Of a DNA stretch of 64,000 nt, positions 11,557-24,850 are shown piece by piece; positions within the stretch are counted from its first letter, which is position 1; every line of letters begins with the position of its first letter. A program made the position numbers and the translations under genes. A model generated the notes under the pieces. It ran no database searches and was not told where the DNA came from. It was given only the letters and a program-made list of their open reading frames with translations. Source of the stretch: Congeria kusceri (lineage: Eukaryota; Mollusca; Bivalvia; Myida; Dreissenidae); contig CM051025.1 in the NCBI GenBank assembly GCA_027627225.1, positions 73,897,474 to 73,961,473 of the forward strand, written 5' to 3'.

Positions 11557-11584
11557 CATCTTCTTAAATGACCTTCAAACATAT

Positions 11585-12331
11585 ATGCACCTCAATGGCT
11601 CAACTGGCATAGAACTAGAAAATCCCCTGGATTTGTCTCTTTGGCTAAAACTACTTATTCTACTTTATGCTGATGACACTGTGATTTTATCTGATTCAAA
11701 AATAGACTTCCAAAATAGTTTAAATACCTTCCATAAATACTGTGATAACTGGCATTTAAAAATAAACCTTAGCAAAACAAAAATTGTAATATTTGGTGCA
11801 AGACAACTACAAAACGTCCATTTCACATTAGGTGACAACCCTGTAAAAATCACTGACCGTTACCACTACCTAGGCATTACCCTTTCCAGCAATGGTTCTT
11901 TCCTCAATGCACGGAAGCACTTAGCCGAGCAAGCAACAAAAGCAATGCACCTTCTATATACTGGAGCAAATAATGCAGAGCTACCTATTGATTCAATTCT
12001 TAAACTTTTCGACCACACTGTTTTACCAATTTTAATCTATGGCTCAGAAATTTTTGGTTTTGAAAATGTAGATATCTTGGAGAAAGTCCATAATAACTTT
12101 CTTAGAAAAATTACGAATGCTCGGAAATCAACCCCAATGGCTTTTTTATATGGTGAACTTGGCAGATACCCTATAGCAATTAACATCAAAAGTCGCATAA
12201 TCTCATTTTGGAATAGAATCTTAAAAGGCAAAGATCAGAAATTATCTATCCAAATCTATAAATACATGATGAACTTGCCAAACTCAAATTTTAATTTGCA
12301 AACAAAATTAAAGAAATCCTCACCTCAGTAA
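11585..12331 (+). pseudogene. LINE RT motif C to thumb, copy 2 (YADD)
   Basis: Same 248-residue frame as copy 1 with two substitutions. Motif C reads LLYADDTVIL, with the conserved tyrosine (TAT, 11666-11668), where copies 1 and 3 have histidine. Residue 78 is valine instead of phenylalanine (GTC, 11816-11818). The tyrosine is the usual family state. The flanking frameshifts remain, so activity is not expected. Confidence 0.88.
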
Positions 12332-12822
12332 ACTTAAGTAACTTATGGGATAACCAATTCCTAACAACCCAACATAATATCCACCGCTTAGTCAAAGCCA
12401 AATTATTAACCCAATTCAAAACCCAATGGCACACTCAACTACAGCAAACACATAAGGGACAAATATATACCAGTTTCAAACAAACTCCATCCTTTGAAGA
12501 CTACTTTATAAAACTTACAAAAACTGAACATACATACCTCTTTAAATTTAGAACTGCAAATCACTGGTTCCCAGTTGAAACCGGTCGATACGATGGAACC
12601 CCATTTGAGGAAAGAATATGCAGACTTTGTAACTCTGGTCACGTTGGCTCCGAACATCACTATCTACTAAACTGCGATTTCTTTAAATCTGAAAGAGAAC
12701 AATTCTTAGGACATGATCTTTATGATGCTACTCCTATCACAATCCTAACATCTAATTCCTTACAACTATTACAGAATACAAGCAAATTTATTCGCTTCAT
12801 ATTCAGTAAGTTTAAGCGATAG
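12313..12822 (+). pseudogene. LINE C-terminal Cys/His domain, copy 2
   Basis: Same shifted-frame tail as copy 1, with the CRLCNSGH...HHYLLNC pattern, ending at TAG 12820-12822. Confidence 0.8.
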
Positions 12823-14270
12823 CAAGTTATCTATTTAACTACCTGTATTTACCAATGCCACCAGCTATACACCAACTCTAATATTGTAGTTTGTAACAAT
12901 ACTGTCCTTATTTCAATATATTTTTATTGTTAACAGCATAACATATTTACCTGTTATCTCAATATAAGTGACCGTTTACGCTTGTGTAATCAATATATCA
13001 AAATATTTGTCTGGTCACAAATGTATATATTTTTGCATGTATATACTAATCACATTATTTACTTTAATTAGAAATATATGCATGTAAATATAAACTGTGC
13101 AATGTAAATAATAGCTTCATTCTGTATTTGTACCAAATGATAACTGCATAATTATATGTCAATATTAACGTAAGATTGCTATATACTTATACTGATATAA
13201 CAGACATAATTGCTGCATTATATAAGAGTAGTACAAAATGGTACCACTCAAGTACACGTGTTAACATTTCAAATATTTTTGCCTGCTATATTGATACTAT
13301 ATTTCAATTAACGCAATGGAAACAATTGTTGCACTCAAAATGAGTACAACTGATACCTATATTTTACCTACAGTAGTGTTACTTTATCCTAATTAATCTA
13401 GCAGTACTAGTATATACATTAATAATTAAACTTTTGTTACTTTCATTTAAACTTATCCAGCACACAAATTATAATTTGCTTTTGCCCTATCAGTCATTTA
13501 ATGTTAACCCCGCAGATAACGGCATTCTCCATTGTAATCCTGCAATGCAAAGCTGATTAGAGTAATTACTTCACATAATAGGTCCTCCATCTTGCCTTTG
13601 TGGTCAACATCGACCTCGCGTGCACTTGCACTCAAGCGTAAATCACGACAAAAATAACTGTTGTTGATTGAATCCGTTACAAAGCTAGCTCCAACACCAT
13701 AAACGCTAACGCAAACAGTCTTTCGCAACAAAATGTATTTTAAGTATTGAGAATGAATTAAATTTCTGACGCAAAATATAAACCTTTAAAACGCGTACTC
13801 GTTTCAATTTCTCAATCCGAAACGCCGTGTGCAAAAGAAAATACATCACCGCACAACTATGGTCACAAACCACGAATTATTTTTACCTGTGCTAGTATTA
13901 AAATGCTATTATAGAACTGTACTATTATTTGTTTCTTAAATGCCACGATTATGATGATTATGATAACTATGACGATTATCATTATTATGATTATTATGAT
14001 TAGTATGATGATTTTGAATATGATATGATAATGATTGTGATTTTGATAATTTCATTAAGATTTTGGTATTTTGATTTTGATTATTATTATTATCATATGT
14101 TCCGGCTATGTATCTTATTATTTAAATACCCCCGTATATCATCTATACAATTGTGTTAATGTAAAAATTATCGGAAGTTACTAATTCACTAACAAGTTTG
14201 CTTTGTTATATTGCCATAATTGTATATGTTATATACTTTGGTGAAAATAAAGGTCTTGTTCTGTTCTGTT
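12823..14270 (+). other. LINE 3' region, copy 2
   Basis: Counterpart of 2935-4382, with no visible difference and no gene. Confidence 0.5.
13947..14096. repeat. GAT/ATT-rich simple repeat, copy 2
   Basis: Counterpart of 4059-4208. Confidence 0.75.
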
Positions 14271-14818
14271 ATGTTTCCTCCCACGTAAATATAAGTTTTG
14301 CTGTATATTGATGTGTCATCGTTCAATTGTCGGGTGTAGATGTCTGTGGCTTTCTTTCCTGGAAGTGTACGCACATCAACATTGTTCTGAAGGCCACGTT
14401 TACTTATAAATCGAATCGATTCGAATCTCTGATCAAAAATGTTCTGTTAATGTCGGAGCTTGTTGGTGTACGATGCCTGTCATGTTGGTCATTTAGATTT
14501 ACCGATAATGCATTGTCCCATGTTAAGTATACCTTTTTTAATGAATATTGTTTGCAATAACCTACAATGCACATATCACAAGTTGGAAATGTGTGGATAA
14601 AGCATATGTTTGTCGGCAAATATAGCAGCATTTTCTCAGTATAATGACTGCAAAATGTTTTAACAGTGCGTTATATCTCAACAAACAGTGTCTACTTGCA
14701 ACCACGCGATTTTGAGTTACTGTAAACTATTAAACATACGACTTTCTAGTCAAGTACCAATTTGTTTCGGTTTTATTGCTGCAGATGTATGTTTTTAATG
14801 TTACAATAGCGACAATAC

Positions 14819-14948
14819 ACCTTTTTCTGTAGTGAACGCCCACAGAGGCACTTAAAATGCCTTAAAGACTTCGTGCTTCGCGACAGGGCTTTAAGTTCCT
14901 AAAAACCACTTTTCGGGCCTCTGCGGACGTTAACGACCGCAAAAAGGT
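14819..14948. mobile_element. 130 bp fold-back element, copy 2
   Basis: Counterpart of 4931-5060, carried along by the tandem duplication and not inserted independently. Confidence 0.6.
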
Positions 14949-16288
14949 ATATTTTCCCTATATCATACTTTAAACTGACCCGTGAAAGTTGTTATAAATG
15001 TTATTAATAAATTAATTGGAAAGGACGACTACCACCCTCTACATACAAATGGAATTCATTTATAAAAACGTTATATGTAAAACTTATCAAATATGCTGTA
15101 CTAGAATTAGCCATTGATTGGCGTACATTTGGTAATATTTGTGTTACTAAAAAAATACAATGTAGTGACAAATGATTTGCGTGAAATGAGTGCTTTTCTT
15201 GAAGTTTTATATGTTTATTTTCCACACATTCAATAAGCCTAATAAATATAATAAGCAGAACTCCTCCAAGTTATCAATGGAGTGCCATTAAATTCCGACA
15301 AAGCCATAACCATTATAGAGCGCCTATAAGTTGCGCTTATGCAATCTAATATGACATTCTGTCCCCGCTCCCTCAAAGCCGTTGGTACAAAAGTGCTGAA
15401 ATATCATCAGCAAAACCGATTTAAAGGCGCACCAAATTCACCAACATTTTATCAATGTAGGAACGGGCGCATTTTTTCACAGTATTAAAATTCTACCCTT
15501 CCATTGCATTTAGTTTGATGTGTGGTGATCGAAGGATTCTTTTGAAATGTTTGTATGAAAATAATCATGATGTTATTTGTGTGATGCTTTAGTAAAATCA
15601 AACAATATTTAATGCCAGGAGAAAATAATGATCCGACACCAGCTTACATGCGTCTTTAATTTTGAACTATTATTAAATGGATGCAATGGCTTTCGTATTC
15701 AACAATCATTCTATGAAATAAAGTGCATAGGAAAAATTGCATACATGCCGGTTGTTGCATGTATAGGCGCATTTAGGATTTGAATAAAATAGTATGTGTT
15801 TTATCTCGCGCGATCCAAAACAAGTTAGCTGTGGGTTGGTAGGTCGGAGATTTTATTAAGTAGTTTCAGAACCAGTACCACATAGACATTATCTGAGAAC
15901 TAACCACTAACACTATTTTAATACATGTTTACGAAAGATAGGCAATTACATGTGTATTGTACATAGAAAAATATACAAACACAGAAACGAAGCTCACATC
16001 GTAAGAAATGTTATCAAATATCTGCAAAATTATTAGCGATTATTCTTGATATTTGTATTGTTTCTTCTTTTCTTTTTTTCCCATTTTCCCCACCAACACA
16101 TACTTATTCAAGCGTCTAATTATAGAATGCTTTTTTTATTGGTTTTCTTCCACGCATTCACGAACTGTTGTTATTTGTTTTATCAAACACTTTTGGTCGT
16201 TTTTAGAAATTTAACTATAACTGTCAATACTGATACTTACGAAGATAAATCTACCATACAGTATTCTGCTTCACCTATCTATGAGGCG

Positions 16289-16536
16289 CGTCGTGGGAAA
16301 ACCGGACTTAGTGCATTGGCGTAAAGTGTCGTCCCGGATTAGCCTGTGCAGTCCGCACAGGCTAATCCACGACGGAACTTTCCGCCTACAGTGGATTTAT
16401 GTTTAGAAGAGAATTCATTGAAACAGAAAATACCATAAAAGCGGAAAGTGCCGTCCTGGATTAGCCTGTGCGGACTGCACAAGCTAATCCGGCACGACAC
16501 TTTACGCACATGCATTAAGGCTTGTTTTCCCACGAC
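16289..16536. mobile_element. 248 bp fold-back MITE, copy 2
   Basis: Counterpart of 6401-6648 with no change seen. Confidence 0.8.
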
Positions 16537-17624
16537 ATGCATACTATGTATTTCGCATCTAATATATATGTTGCGTAACATACAAGTAGTAGCGTTTCTT
16601 TATTTCCACTAAATTTGGTTCAAAACAATTTATCAAACGCCCTGACAATAATGTAAATCTGTGTGTCTTCTTCCTTTCTTTGGCTGTTTGCCACGTTATT
16701 TCCGATTCACTGGAATCATTAACAAAGACATCAGATCTGTAGGAAAACCGCAGTTTCTAAGACTGGTATTTATCTCAAGAAACAATAAATCATTCACATA
16801 GCAACCGGCTCGCATGTAGTATACAATATTTAGCTCTTTGAAAATGCCATATTTTTTAAGTATTCGAATGAAATGTTATGAAAATACCTGGGGACATGTT
16901 AATTCCGTCTTATACCTGGTGTACAACGAACACGCGGTACTGGTGTTAAATGACGGACAAGATTATCCGCAGCATAACTTTTCACAGACATGCGATCTGT
17001 CTGCCAAAATGTCAACCAAACACCCAGTAAAAAGCATGCAGTCATGATGAATGGATCTTTCTAGAAACGCCACGCATTCAAATATATTTAAATCAAATGT
17101 GGCATTAAAGCATATATTGGTGAGCTTTAATGCACCATTACAAACTAACTCGTATGTTATCAATTGAGTCTTATGTCAATTATCTCATTAATTGTTATTG
17201 CTTAAATAATCAATTAAATGCTTGTAATGCATTCACAAGGCTCTGATTACATAGATCAGCATGTTGTTATCTTATGGAATGCGATCATCGTTTTGCAAAA
17301 TCCAAGAAACTTTTGATCTGAATAAACATATCATTGTGAAATAGAGTACTGTACATTATATTTAGAATGACTTATTCTGTTGTTGTTTTTTTCTGTCAAT
17401 CTGTGACAAATATCCCGTCGTGGGAAAAGTGCCGCTACAGTACTCGTTTTGCTTTCTCGCCATGATCAAAATGAGAACCGGTAGATAACAGGATATCGTA
17501 GCTCAAAATACTTCGAAATAAAGCAAGCAAAACAACACCATCCTTTATCCGGAAAGACTTTTATCGCATGCTTGTTAGTCTGAGTTCTTAGTTGTTAAAT
17601 ATATACCGCAGATTTGTATTGAAA

Positions 17625-18127
17625 TTAAAGGGACTTGTTCACAGATTTTTGTAGTTTTTGAAGTACGCAATTAAATGTCTAAACATGACAGATTTACCCA
17701 TCAAGTATAGCAACAAGAAATGGGTTACAAAAACAGAAAATAAAAAAGTTTCCCCCCAACGGGGTTCGAACCTGGGACCTCCGGATAAATAGGCTAACGC
17801 CTTAACCACGCGGCCATTCTGGTATCTGTATTTCTCTTGCAATTCGTACTTGATGTAAGTGATCCACGTGTTGTAAACAATGTTAACGAAAACCAGAGAA
17901 AACAAGAGAAACACTCCAAATTATTCCATTGTTTTGCGTTACAAACGCTTTATAAATTTATCAATTTCAACTGATGATTAATCATTAACGAAAATGTATT
18001 TACAGTATATTTACAATGTCCGTAGTGTTATTTTGCTCCCTTATATACACTTATCTTTTATTTTTGGACTCTGTGACAAAACGTTGGAAAATTGCCAATT
18101 CGTCAATTTGTGAACAAGTACCTTTAA
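17625..18127 (-). mobile_element. TTAA-flanked MITE with tRNA-like interior, copy 2
   Basis: 503 bp counterpart with the same ends. It keeps the 14 bp gaaatgggttacaa. It differs from copies 1 and 3 next to the B box (caacgggg in place of caaggggg). Confidence 0.82.
17751..17824 (-). other. tRNA-like segment, copy 2
   Basis: Same A and B boxes, with a changed flank just outside the B box that does not restore the T stem. Confidence 0.7.
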
Positions 18128-19095
18128 GGTGAAGTTAATAAAGTACTGCACAAATACATTGCGTAATGCATTTTAGTGTAATATCCATGAATGGAAGGAT
18201 TTCTTAACTGCAATATTTCATGTAAAAACACTGTTTCGGTGATATCTAATAGAACGAAAAAAACAACAACAACACGTTTTTAAAGATGTAACTAGTTTTA
18301 TTTTTTTCTATATTGTCATCAACATGAGCGTTAGTGTTACTTTTTCTAATCATCGACTCGATTACAACAAAGACATTATTATACACTTTTTCTTTTAGCC
18401 TAACAATTAACGCTCTTGAAATACGATTAGTATATACAATAATTATATCATTTTAAAAATATTTTCAAGGCAAACAACAATTATTAATATACAGTATGTT
18501 TCCTTAATTTCGCCCTAACAGGCTACAAAACACTTAATTGGATTTTCTAAACAGACACGTAATGATCATCTCATTGAATGTGATTTATTATTGATATAAT
18601 TGAAATCGTGAAAGCATCAATAGGTCTTTGTACAGCGTACATATTATAACGGCATCTTCAACGGCGTAGAATCAGGCGAAACTATAGGTATGATATTTAT
18701 CGACATTATCGCTTATAAATTGGACTTGAGGTATTAACTAGTCTCTTCCAGGCTATACTCTACACAAGGCTGTTGAAAGCTATTATGCCTACTTATTAAA
18801 GTCAGCAGAGACATAACTATGCAGATGGAAGCGTATAAAACAATTTGATCGTGTGGCGCACATGTTTTTTAAATAACCATTACAAATTAACAAGGGTCCG
18901 CTTATATTGGATAGTATCATTATACTCGAGAGACCCGAACAAGAACAGTATCTTTTTTAAGGCGATAATTAACATAGTCTTTCTTTTCGCTATATTAATG
19001 ACATTTGTTTTAACTGATCATGATTACTTATGTATGTATCAACGTGACTTAATCTTGCTTCTTTTCTCATCTTGCGTGATTGTCCCCGCACTTAC

Positions 19096-20121
19096 ACCTA
19101 GTGTACAACGAAAACGCGGGACTGGTGTTAAATGATTTACTCGATTCTAAGATTATCCTCAGCATAACTATTCACATACGATTTCTTTGCCAATACGACA
19201 ACCGAAAACCCAATAAATAGCATGCAGTTGCTTCACATAATGAAAGGATCTTGCTAGAAACGCCAAGCATTCAAATATAATGCAATTTATTTTAATCAAA
19301 TGTGGCATTAAAGCATATATTGGTGAGCTTTAATGCACCATTACAAACTAACAAGCTGATAATTATCAACTGAGTATTGAGTCAATTATCTCATCAATTG
19401 TTATTGCTTAAAGAATCAATTAAATGCTTTTCTGCGAATAATGTAGGAGAGCTGAACTCCGCGAGTTGCGTTATCGTCCTGAACAGAAAGACGTTGGCGA
19501 GATTGGGGTCTGTATAAATACAGAGTCCGTTCAATCATATTAGCTATATATATGTTTTTAATGACCAATGGCAATGTTTTAGATTTCAGAAACATAGAAA
19601 CAAGTGATATTCAAACATGTAAGCCAATGAATCGCATACGTAATGTTTGTGGTATCGCATTATAAATCTACCAACGGACTGATCAAATTTTTCTCAAGTA
19701 ACAGGAAATACAAAGGAGACATGAACTGTGTGTCATTGAAATAAATCACGTTCAGTCCTCTTGGAATTTATTTGCATAGAATGTGTGCCCTCATGCTCTG
19801 ATTACATAGATCAGCATGTTGTTATGGAATGCGATCATCGTTTTGCAAAATCCAAACAACTTCTGATCTGAATTAACATATCATTGTGACATAGAGTACT
19901 GTACATGAGATTTAGAATAACTTACTCTGTTTTTCTGTCAATCTGAGATAAATACCCAATCGTGGGAAAAATGTAGATATAGCACTTGTTTTGTTTTTTC
20001 TCCATGATCAAAACGAGAACCGGGGAAATAACAGGATATGGTAGATTCAAAATAAAGCAAGCAAAACAACACCGTCCCTTATCCGGAAAGACTTTTATTG
20101 ATGCGTGTTATTCTTGAGTTC
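19096..20121. repeat. Older internal duplication, half B (first part), copy 2
   Basis: Counterpart of 9194-10219. Confidence 0.78.
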
Positions 20122-20195
20122 ATAATGCCCTCACTTAGTCCATAAACATACCACACAGAAAATGCTCCAATATTTCCACCAAAAATCTAACTGAC

Positions 20196-21215
20196 ATGAA
20201 TCAGAAACCAAAATGGAATCCTGACTTGTCCAACCAATTTGTTAACAATATTAACCTTAACATAATAGACCAAATACTCTTGCAAATGAACACTTACCCA
20301 CAATCACAGCAGACAATTGAGCACATAACCGATCAACTCCAATCAGTATTCCATCAAGCTTCCACCAGCACATACCCTGAAAATAAAAAACGATTTCATC
20401 ATAATAGACCAGAAAACAATAAACCATGGTTTTGTCCTCAATGTTCTAAAGCACGAAAAAATTATCATACTGCCAAAAATGACTACACAAAAAACAAAAC
20501 TATAGACAACAGACAAAGAATGATCAATGCCAGTAAGCAATATAAACGCACCATGAACTACCACATTAATGCCAGCAAACATAACATGTCAAATAAACTT
20601 CGTTCCATGTCCGACAAAAATCCTAAACAGTACTGGTCCTTTTTAAATAAACTTAAACCAAAAACTCAAGTTAAAACTAGACCAACATTAGATGAATTTC
20701 ATGATCACTTCGAAGAAATTAATACCAGCACAATCAATGACGATCGCTTCAATGACACAAACTCCCATCTACAAAATGACACAAGCAACAGGCTTAATAC
20801 CCCAATTACTGAAGAAGAAATAGAAAAATGTATCACAAAGCTCAAACATTCCAAAACACCTAGCCCATTTGACAATATTTTAAATGAGTATATCAAGTCA
20901 ACTAAACATCTACTTATGCCTGTTTACCAGAAACTATTTAACTGTGTACTGGAAACAGGGTTCATTCCACAAAGCTGGCTCAATGGAATAATCATACCTA
21001 TATTTAAAAACAAAGGTGACCCTAAAGATCCTAATAACTACCTACCAATTACTATCCTCAGTTATCTAGGTAAACTTTTTACTTCCATACTCAATGAAAG
21101 ATTTAACAAATTCCTTAATGAAATTAATATTTTAGATGAAAATCAAGCTGGCTTTAGGAAAGGCTACTCTTGCTCTGACCATATTTTTACATTACATTCA
21201 TTGATCGAATACTGA
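20196..21215 (+). pseudogene. LINE ORF2, linker and first half of RT, copy 3
   Basis: 339-residue open frame identical in translation to copy 2, including the eight bases missing from copy 1. It ends at the shared TGA. Confidence 0.87.
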
Positions 21216-21220
21216 AAAAA

Positions 21221-21458
21221 ATAAAACAAAAACTATTCTGCGCATTCATTGATTTTTCACAAGCTTTCGACAAGGTTTGGCAAATTGGCCTATGGCGCAA
21301 ACTTATTAAACAAAATATAAATGGCAAGTTTTTACATTTAATTCAAAACATGTACAACAATATCACATCTAGTATCTCTATTAACGGCAGTATTTCAGAA
21401 CCCTTCATATCAGAAATTGGCGTAAGACAAGGCTAAAATCTATCTCCAATTCTTTTTC
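21221..21458 (+). pseudogene. LINE RT motifs A and B, copy 3
   Basis: FIDFSQAFDKVW and GVRQG are present. The TAA after motif B lies at 21434-21436, and the T-run frameshift follows. Confidence 0.83.
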
Positions 21459-21486
21459 CATCTTCTTAAATGACCTTCAAACATAT

Positions 21487-22233
21487 ATGCACCTCAATGG
21501 CTCAACTGGCATAGAACTAGAAAATCCCCTGGATTTGTCTCTTTGGCTAAAACTACTTATTCTACTTCATGCTGATGACACTGTGATTTTATCTGATTCA
21601 AAAATAGACTTCCAAAATAGTTTAAATACCTTCCATAAATACTGTGATAACTGGCATTTAAAAATAAACCTTAGCAAAACAAAAATTGTAATATTTGGTG
21701 CAAGACAACTACAAAACTTCCATTTCACATTAGGTGACAACCCTGTAAAAATCACTGACCGTTACCACTACCTAGGCATTACCCTTTCCAGCAATGGTTC
21801 TTTCCTCAATGCACGGAAGCACTTAGCCGAGCAAGCAACAAAAGCAATGCACCTTCTATATACTGGAGCAAATAATGCAGAGCTACCTATTGATTCAATT
21901 CTTAAACTTTTCGACCACACTGTTTTACCAATTTTAATCTATGGCTCAGAAATTTTTGGTTTTGAAAATGTAGATATCTTGGAGAAAGTCCATAATAACT
22001 TTCTTAGAAAAATTACGAATGCTCGGAAATCAACCCCAATGGCTTTTTTATATGGTGAACTTGGCAGATACCCTATAGCAATTAACATCAAAAGTCGCAT
22101 AATCTCATTTTGGAATAGAATCTTAAAAGGCAAAGATCAGAAATTATCTATCCAAATCTATAAATACATGATGAACTTGCCAAACTCAAATTTTAATTTG
22201 CAAACAAAATTAAAGAAATCCTCACCTCAGTAA
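21487..22233 (+). pseudogene. LINE RT motif C to thumb, copy 3 (HADD)
   Basis: 248 residues, identical in translation to copy 1 and unlike copy 2 at two positions: histidine before ADD (CAT, 21568-21570) and phenylalanine at residue 78. So in this stretch copy 3 groups with copy 1, while at most other variable sites it groups with copy 2. Confidence 0.88.
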
Positions 22234-22724
22234 ACTTAAGTAACTTATGGGATAACCAATTCCTAACAACCCAACATAATATCCACCGCTTAGTCAAAGC
22301 CAAATTATTAACCCAATTCAAAACCCAATGGCACACTCAACTACAGCAAACACATAAGGGACAAATATATACCAGTTTCAAACAAACTCCATCCTTTGAA
22401 GACTACTTTATAAAACTTACAAAAACTGAACATACATACCTCTTTAAATTTAGAACTGCAAATCACTGGTTCCCAGTTGAAACCGGTCGATACGATGGAA
22501 CCCCATTTGAGGAAAGAATATGCAGACTTTGTAACTCTGGTCACGTTGGCTCCGAACATCACTATCTACTAAACTGCGATTTCTTTAAATCTGAAAGAGA
22601 ACAATTCTTAGGACATGATCTTTATGATGCTACTCCTATCACAATCCTAACATCTAATTCCTTACAACTATTACAGAATACAAGCAAATTTATTCGCTTC
22701 ATATTCAGTAAGTTTAAGCGATAG
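22215..22724 (+). pseudogene. LINE C-terminal Cys/His domain, copy 3
   Basis: Same shifted-frame tail with the CxxC...H...C pattern, stop TAG at 22722-22724. Confidence 0.8.
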
Positions 22725-24172
22725 CAAGTTATCTATTTAACTACCTGTATTTACCAATGCCACCAGCTATACACCAACTCTAATATTGTAGTTTGTAACA
22801 ATACTGTCCTTATTTCAATATATTTTTATTGTTAACAGCATAACATATTTACCTGTTATCTCAATATAAGTGACCGTTTACGCTTGTGTAATCAATATAT
22901 CAAAATATTTGTCTGGTCACAAATGTATATATTTTTGCATGTATATACTAATCACATTATTTACTTTAATTAGAAATATATGCATGTAAATATAAACTGT
23001 GCAATGTAAATAATAGCTTCATTCTGTATTTGTACCAAATGATAACTGCATAATTATATGTCAATATTAACGTAAGATTGCTATATACTTATACTGATAT
23101 AACAGACATAATTGCTGCATTATATAAGAGTAGTACAAAATGGTACCACTCAAGTACACGTGTTAACATTTCAAATATTTTTGCCTGCTATATTGATACT
23201 ATATTTCAATTAACGCAATGGAAACAATTGTTGCACTCAAAATGAGTACAACTGATACCTATATTTTACCTACAGTAGTGTTACTTTATCCTAATTAATC
23301 TAGCAGTACTAGTATATACATTAATAATTAAACTTTTGTTACTTTCATTTAAACTTATCCAGCACACAAATTATAATTTGCTTTTGCCCTATCAGTCATT
23401 TAATGTTAACCCCGCAGATAACGGCATTCTCCATTGTAATCCTGCAATGCAAAGCTGATTAGAGTAATTACTTCACATAATAGGTCCTCCATCTTGCCTT
23501 TGTGGTCAACATCGACCTCGCGTGCACTTGCACTCAAGCGTAAATCACGACAAAAATAACTGTTGTTGATTGAATCCGTTACAAAGCTAGCTCCAACACC
23601 ATAAACGCTAACGCAAACAGTCTTTCGCAACAAAATGTATTTTAAGTATTGAGAATGAATTAAATTTCTGACGCAAAATATAAACCTTTAAAACGCGTAC
23701 TCGTTTCAATTTCTCAATCCGAAACGCCGTGTGCAAAAGAAAATACATCACCGCACAACTATGGTCACAAACCACGAATTATTTTTACCTGTGCTAGTAT
23801 TAAAATGCTATTATAGAACTGTACTATTATTTGTTTCTTAAATGCCACGATTATGATGATTATGATAACTATGACGATTATCATTATTATGATTATTATG
23901 ATTAGTATGATGATTTTGAATATGATATGATAATGATTGTGATTTTGATAATTTCATTAAGATTTTGGTATTTTGATTTTGATTATTATTATTATCATAT
24001 GTTCCGGCTATGTATCTTATTATTTAAATACCCCCGTATATCATCTATACAATTGTGTTAATGTAAAAATTATCGGAAGTTACTAATTCACTAACAAGTT
24101 TGCTTTGTTATATTGCCATAATTGTATATGTTATATACTTTGGTGAAAATAAAGGTCTTGTTCTGTTCTGTT
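22725..24172 (+). other. LINE 3' region, copy 3
   Basis: Counterpart of 2935-4382; nothing further visible. Confidence 0.5.
23849..23998. repeat. GAT/ATT-rich simple repeat, copy 3
   Basis: Counterpart of 4059-4208. Confidence 0.75.
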
Positions 24173-24720
24173 ATGTTTCCTCCCACGTAAATATAAGTTT
24201 TGCTGTATATTGATGTGTCATCGTTCAATTGTCGGGTGTAGATGTCTGTGGCTTTCTTTCCTGGAAGTGTACGCACATCAACATTGTTCTGAAGGCCACG
24301 TTTACTTATAAATCGAATCGATTCGAATCTCTGATCAAAAATGTTCTGTTAATGTCGGAGCTTGTTGGTGTACGATGCCTGTCATGTTGGTCATTTAGAT
24401 TTACCGATAATGCATTGTCCCATGTTAAGTATACCTTTTTTAATGAATATTGTTTGCAATAACCTACAATGCACATATCACAAGTTGGAAATGTGTGGAT
24501 AAAGCATATGTTTGTCGGCAAATATAGCAGCATTTTCTCAGTATAATGACTGCAAAATGTTTTAACAGTGCGTTATATCTCAACAAACAGTGTCTACTTG
24601 CAACCACGCGATTTTGAGTTACTGTAAACTATTAAACATACGACTTTCTAGTCAAGTACCAATTTGTTTCGGTTTTATTGCTGCAGATGTATGTTTTTAA
24701 TGTTACAATAGCGACAATAC

Positions 24721-24850
24721 ACCTTTTTCTGTAGTGAACGCCCACAGAGGCACTTAAAATGCCTTAAAGACTTCGTGCTTCGCGACAGGGCTTTAAGTTC
24801 CTAAAAACCACTTTTCGGGCCTCTGCGGACGTTAACGACCGCAAAAAGGT
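24721..24850. mobile_element. 130 bp fold-back element, copy 3
   Basis: Counterpart of 4931-5060. Confidence 0.6.

Larger units (their letters stand above)
10220..14270 (+). mobile_element. LINE remnant, copy 2 (5' cut by the tandem junction)
   Basis: Same LINE as in copy 1. The tandem junction joins the middle of half B directly to the last codons of the endonuclease, so the 5' part is missing because of the duplication breakpoint, not because of retrotransposition. It keeps the TAG at 10234-10236 and every other shared lesion. Confidence 0.9.
16914..19095. repeat. Older internal duplication, half A, copy 2
   Basis: Counterpart of 7026-9193, longer by the 14 bp missing from copy 1. Confidence 0.78.
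10220..20121. repeat. 9.9 kb tandem unit, copy 2
   Basis: Second copy, 9902 bp, in the same orientation and directly abutting both neighbours. Relative to copy 1, coordinates shift by 9880, then 9888, then 9902 after the two indels. Private differences I found are a tyrosine codon in the reverse transcriptase ADD motif (11666-11668), a nearby valine codon (11816-11818), and a change beside the tRNA-like B box near 17760. Near-identity means a very recent duplication, ongoing homogenisation, or an assembly artefact. Confidence 0.97.
20122..24172 (+). mobile_element. LINE remnant, copy 3 (5' cut by the tandem junction)
   Basis: Third copy of the LINE remnant, joined at its 5' side to half B of copy 2 by the same junction sequence as at 10220. 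All shared stops and frameshifts are present. Confidence 0.9.
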
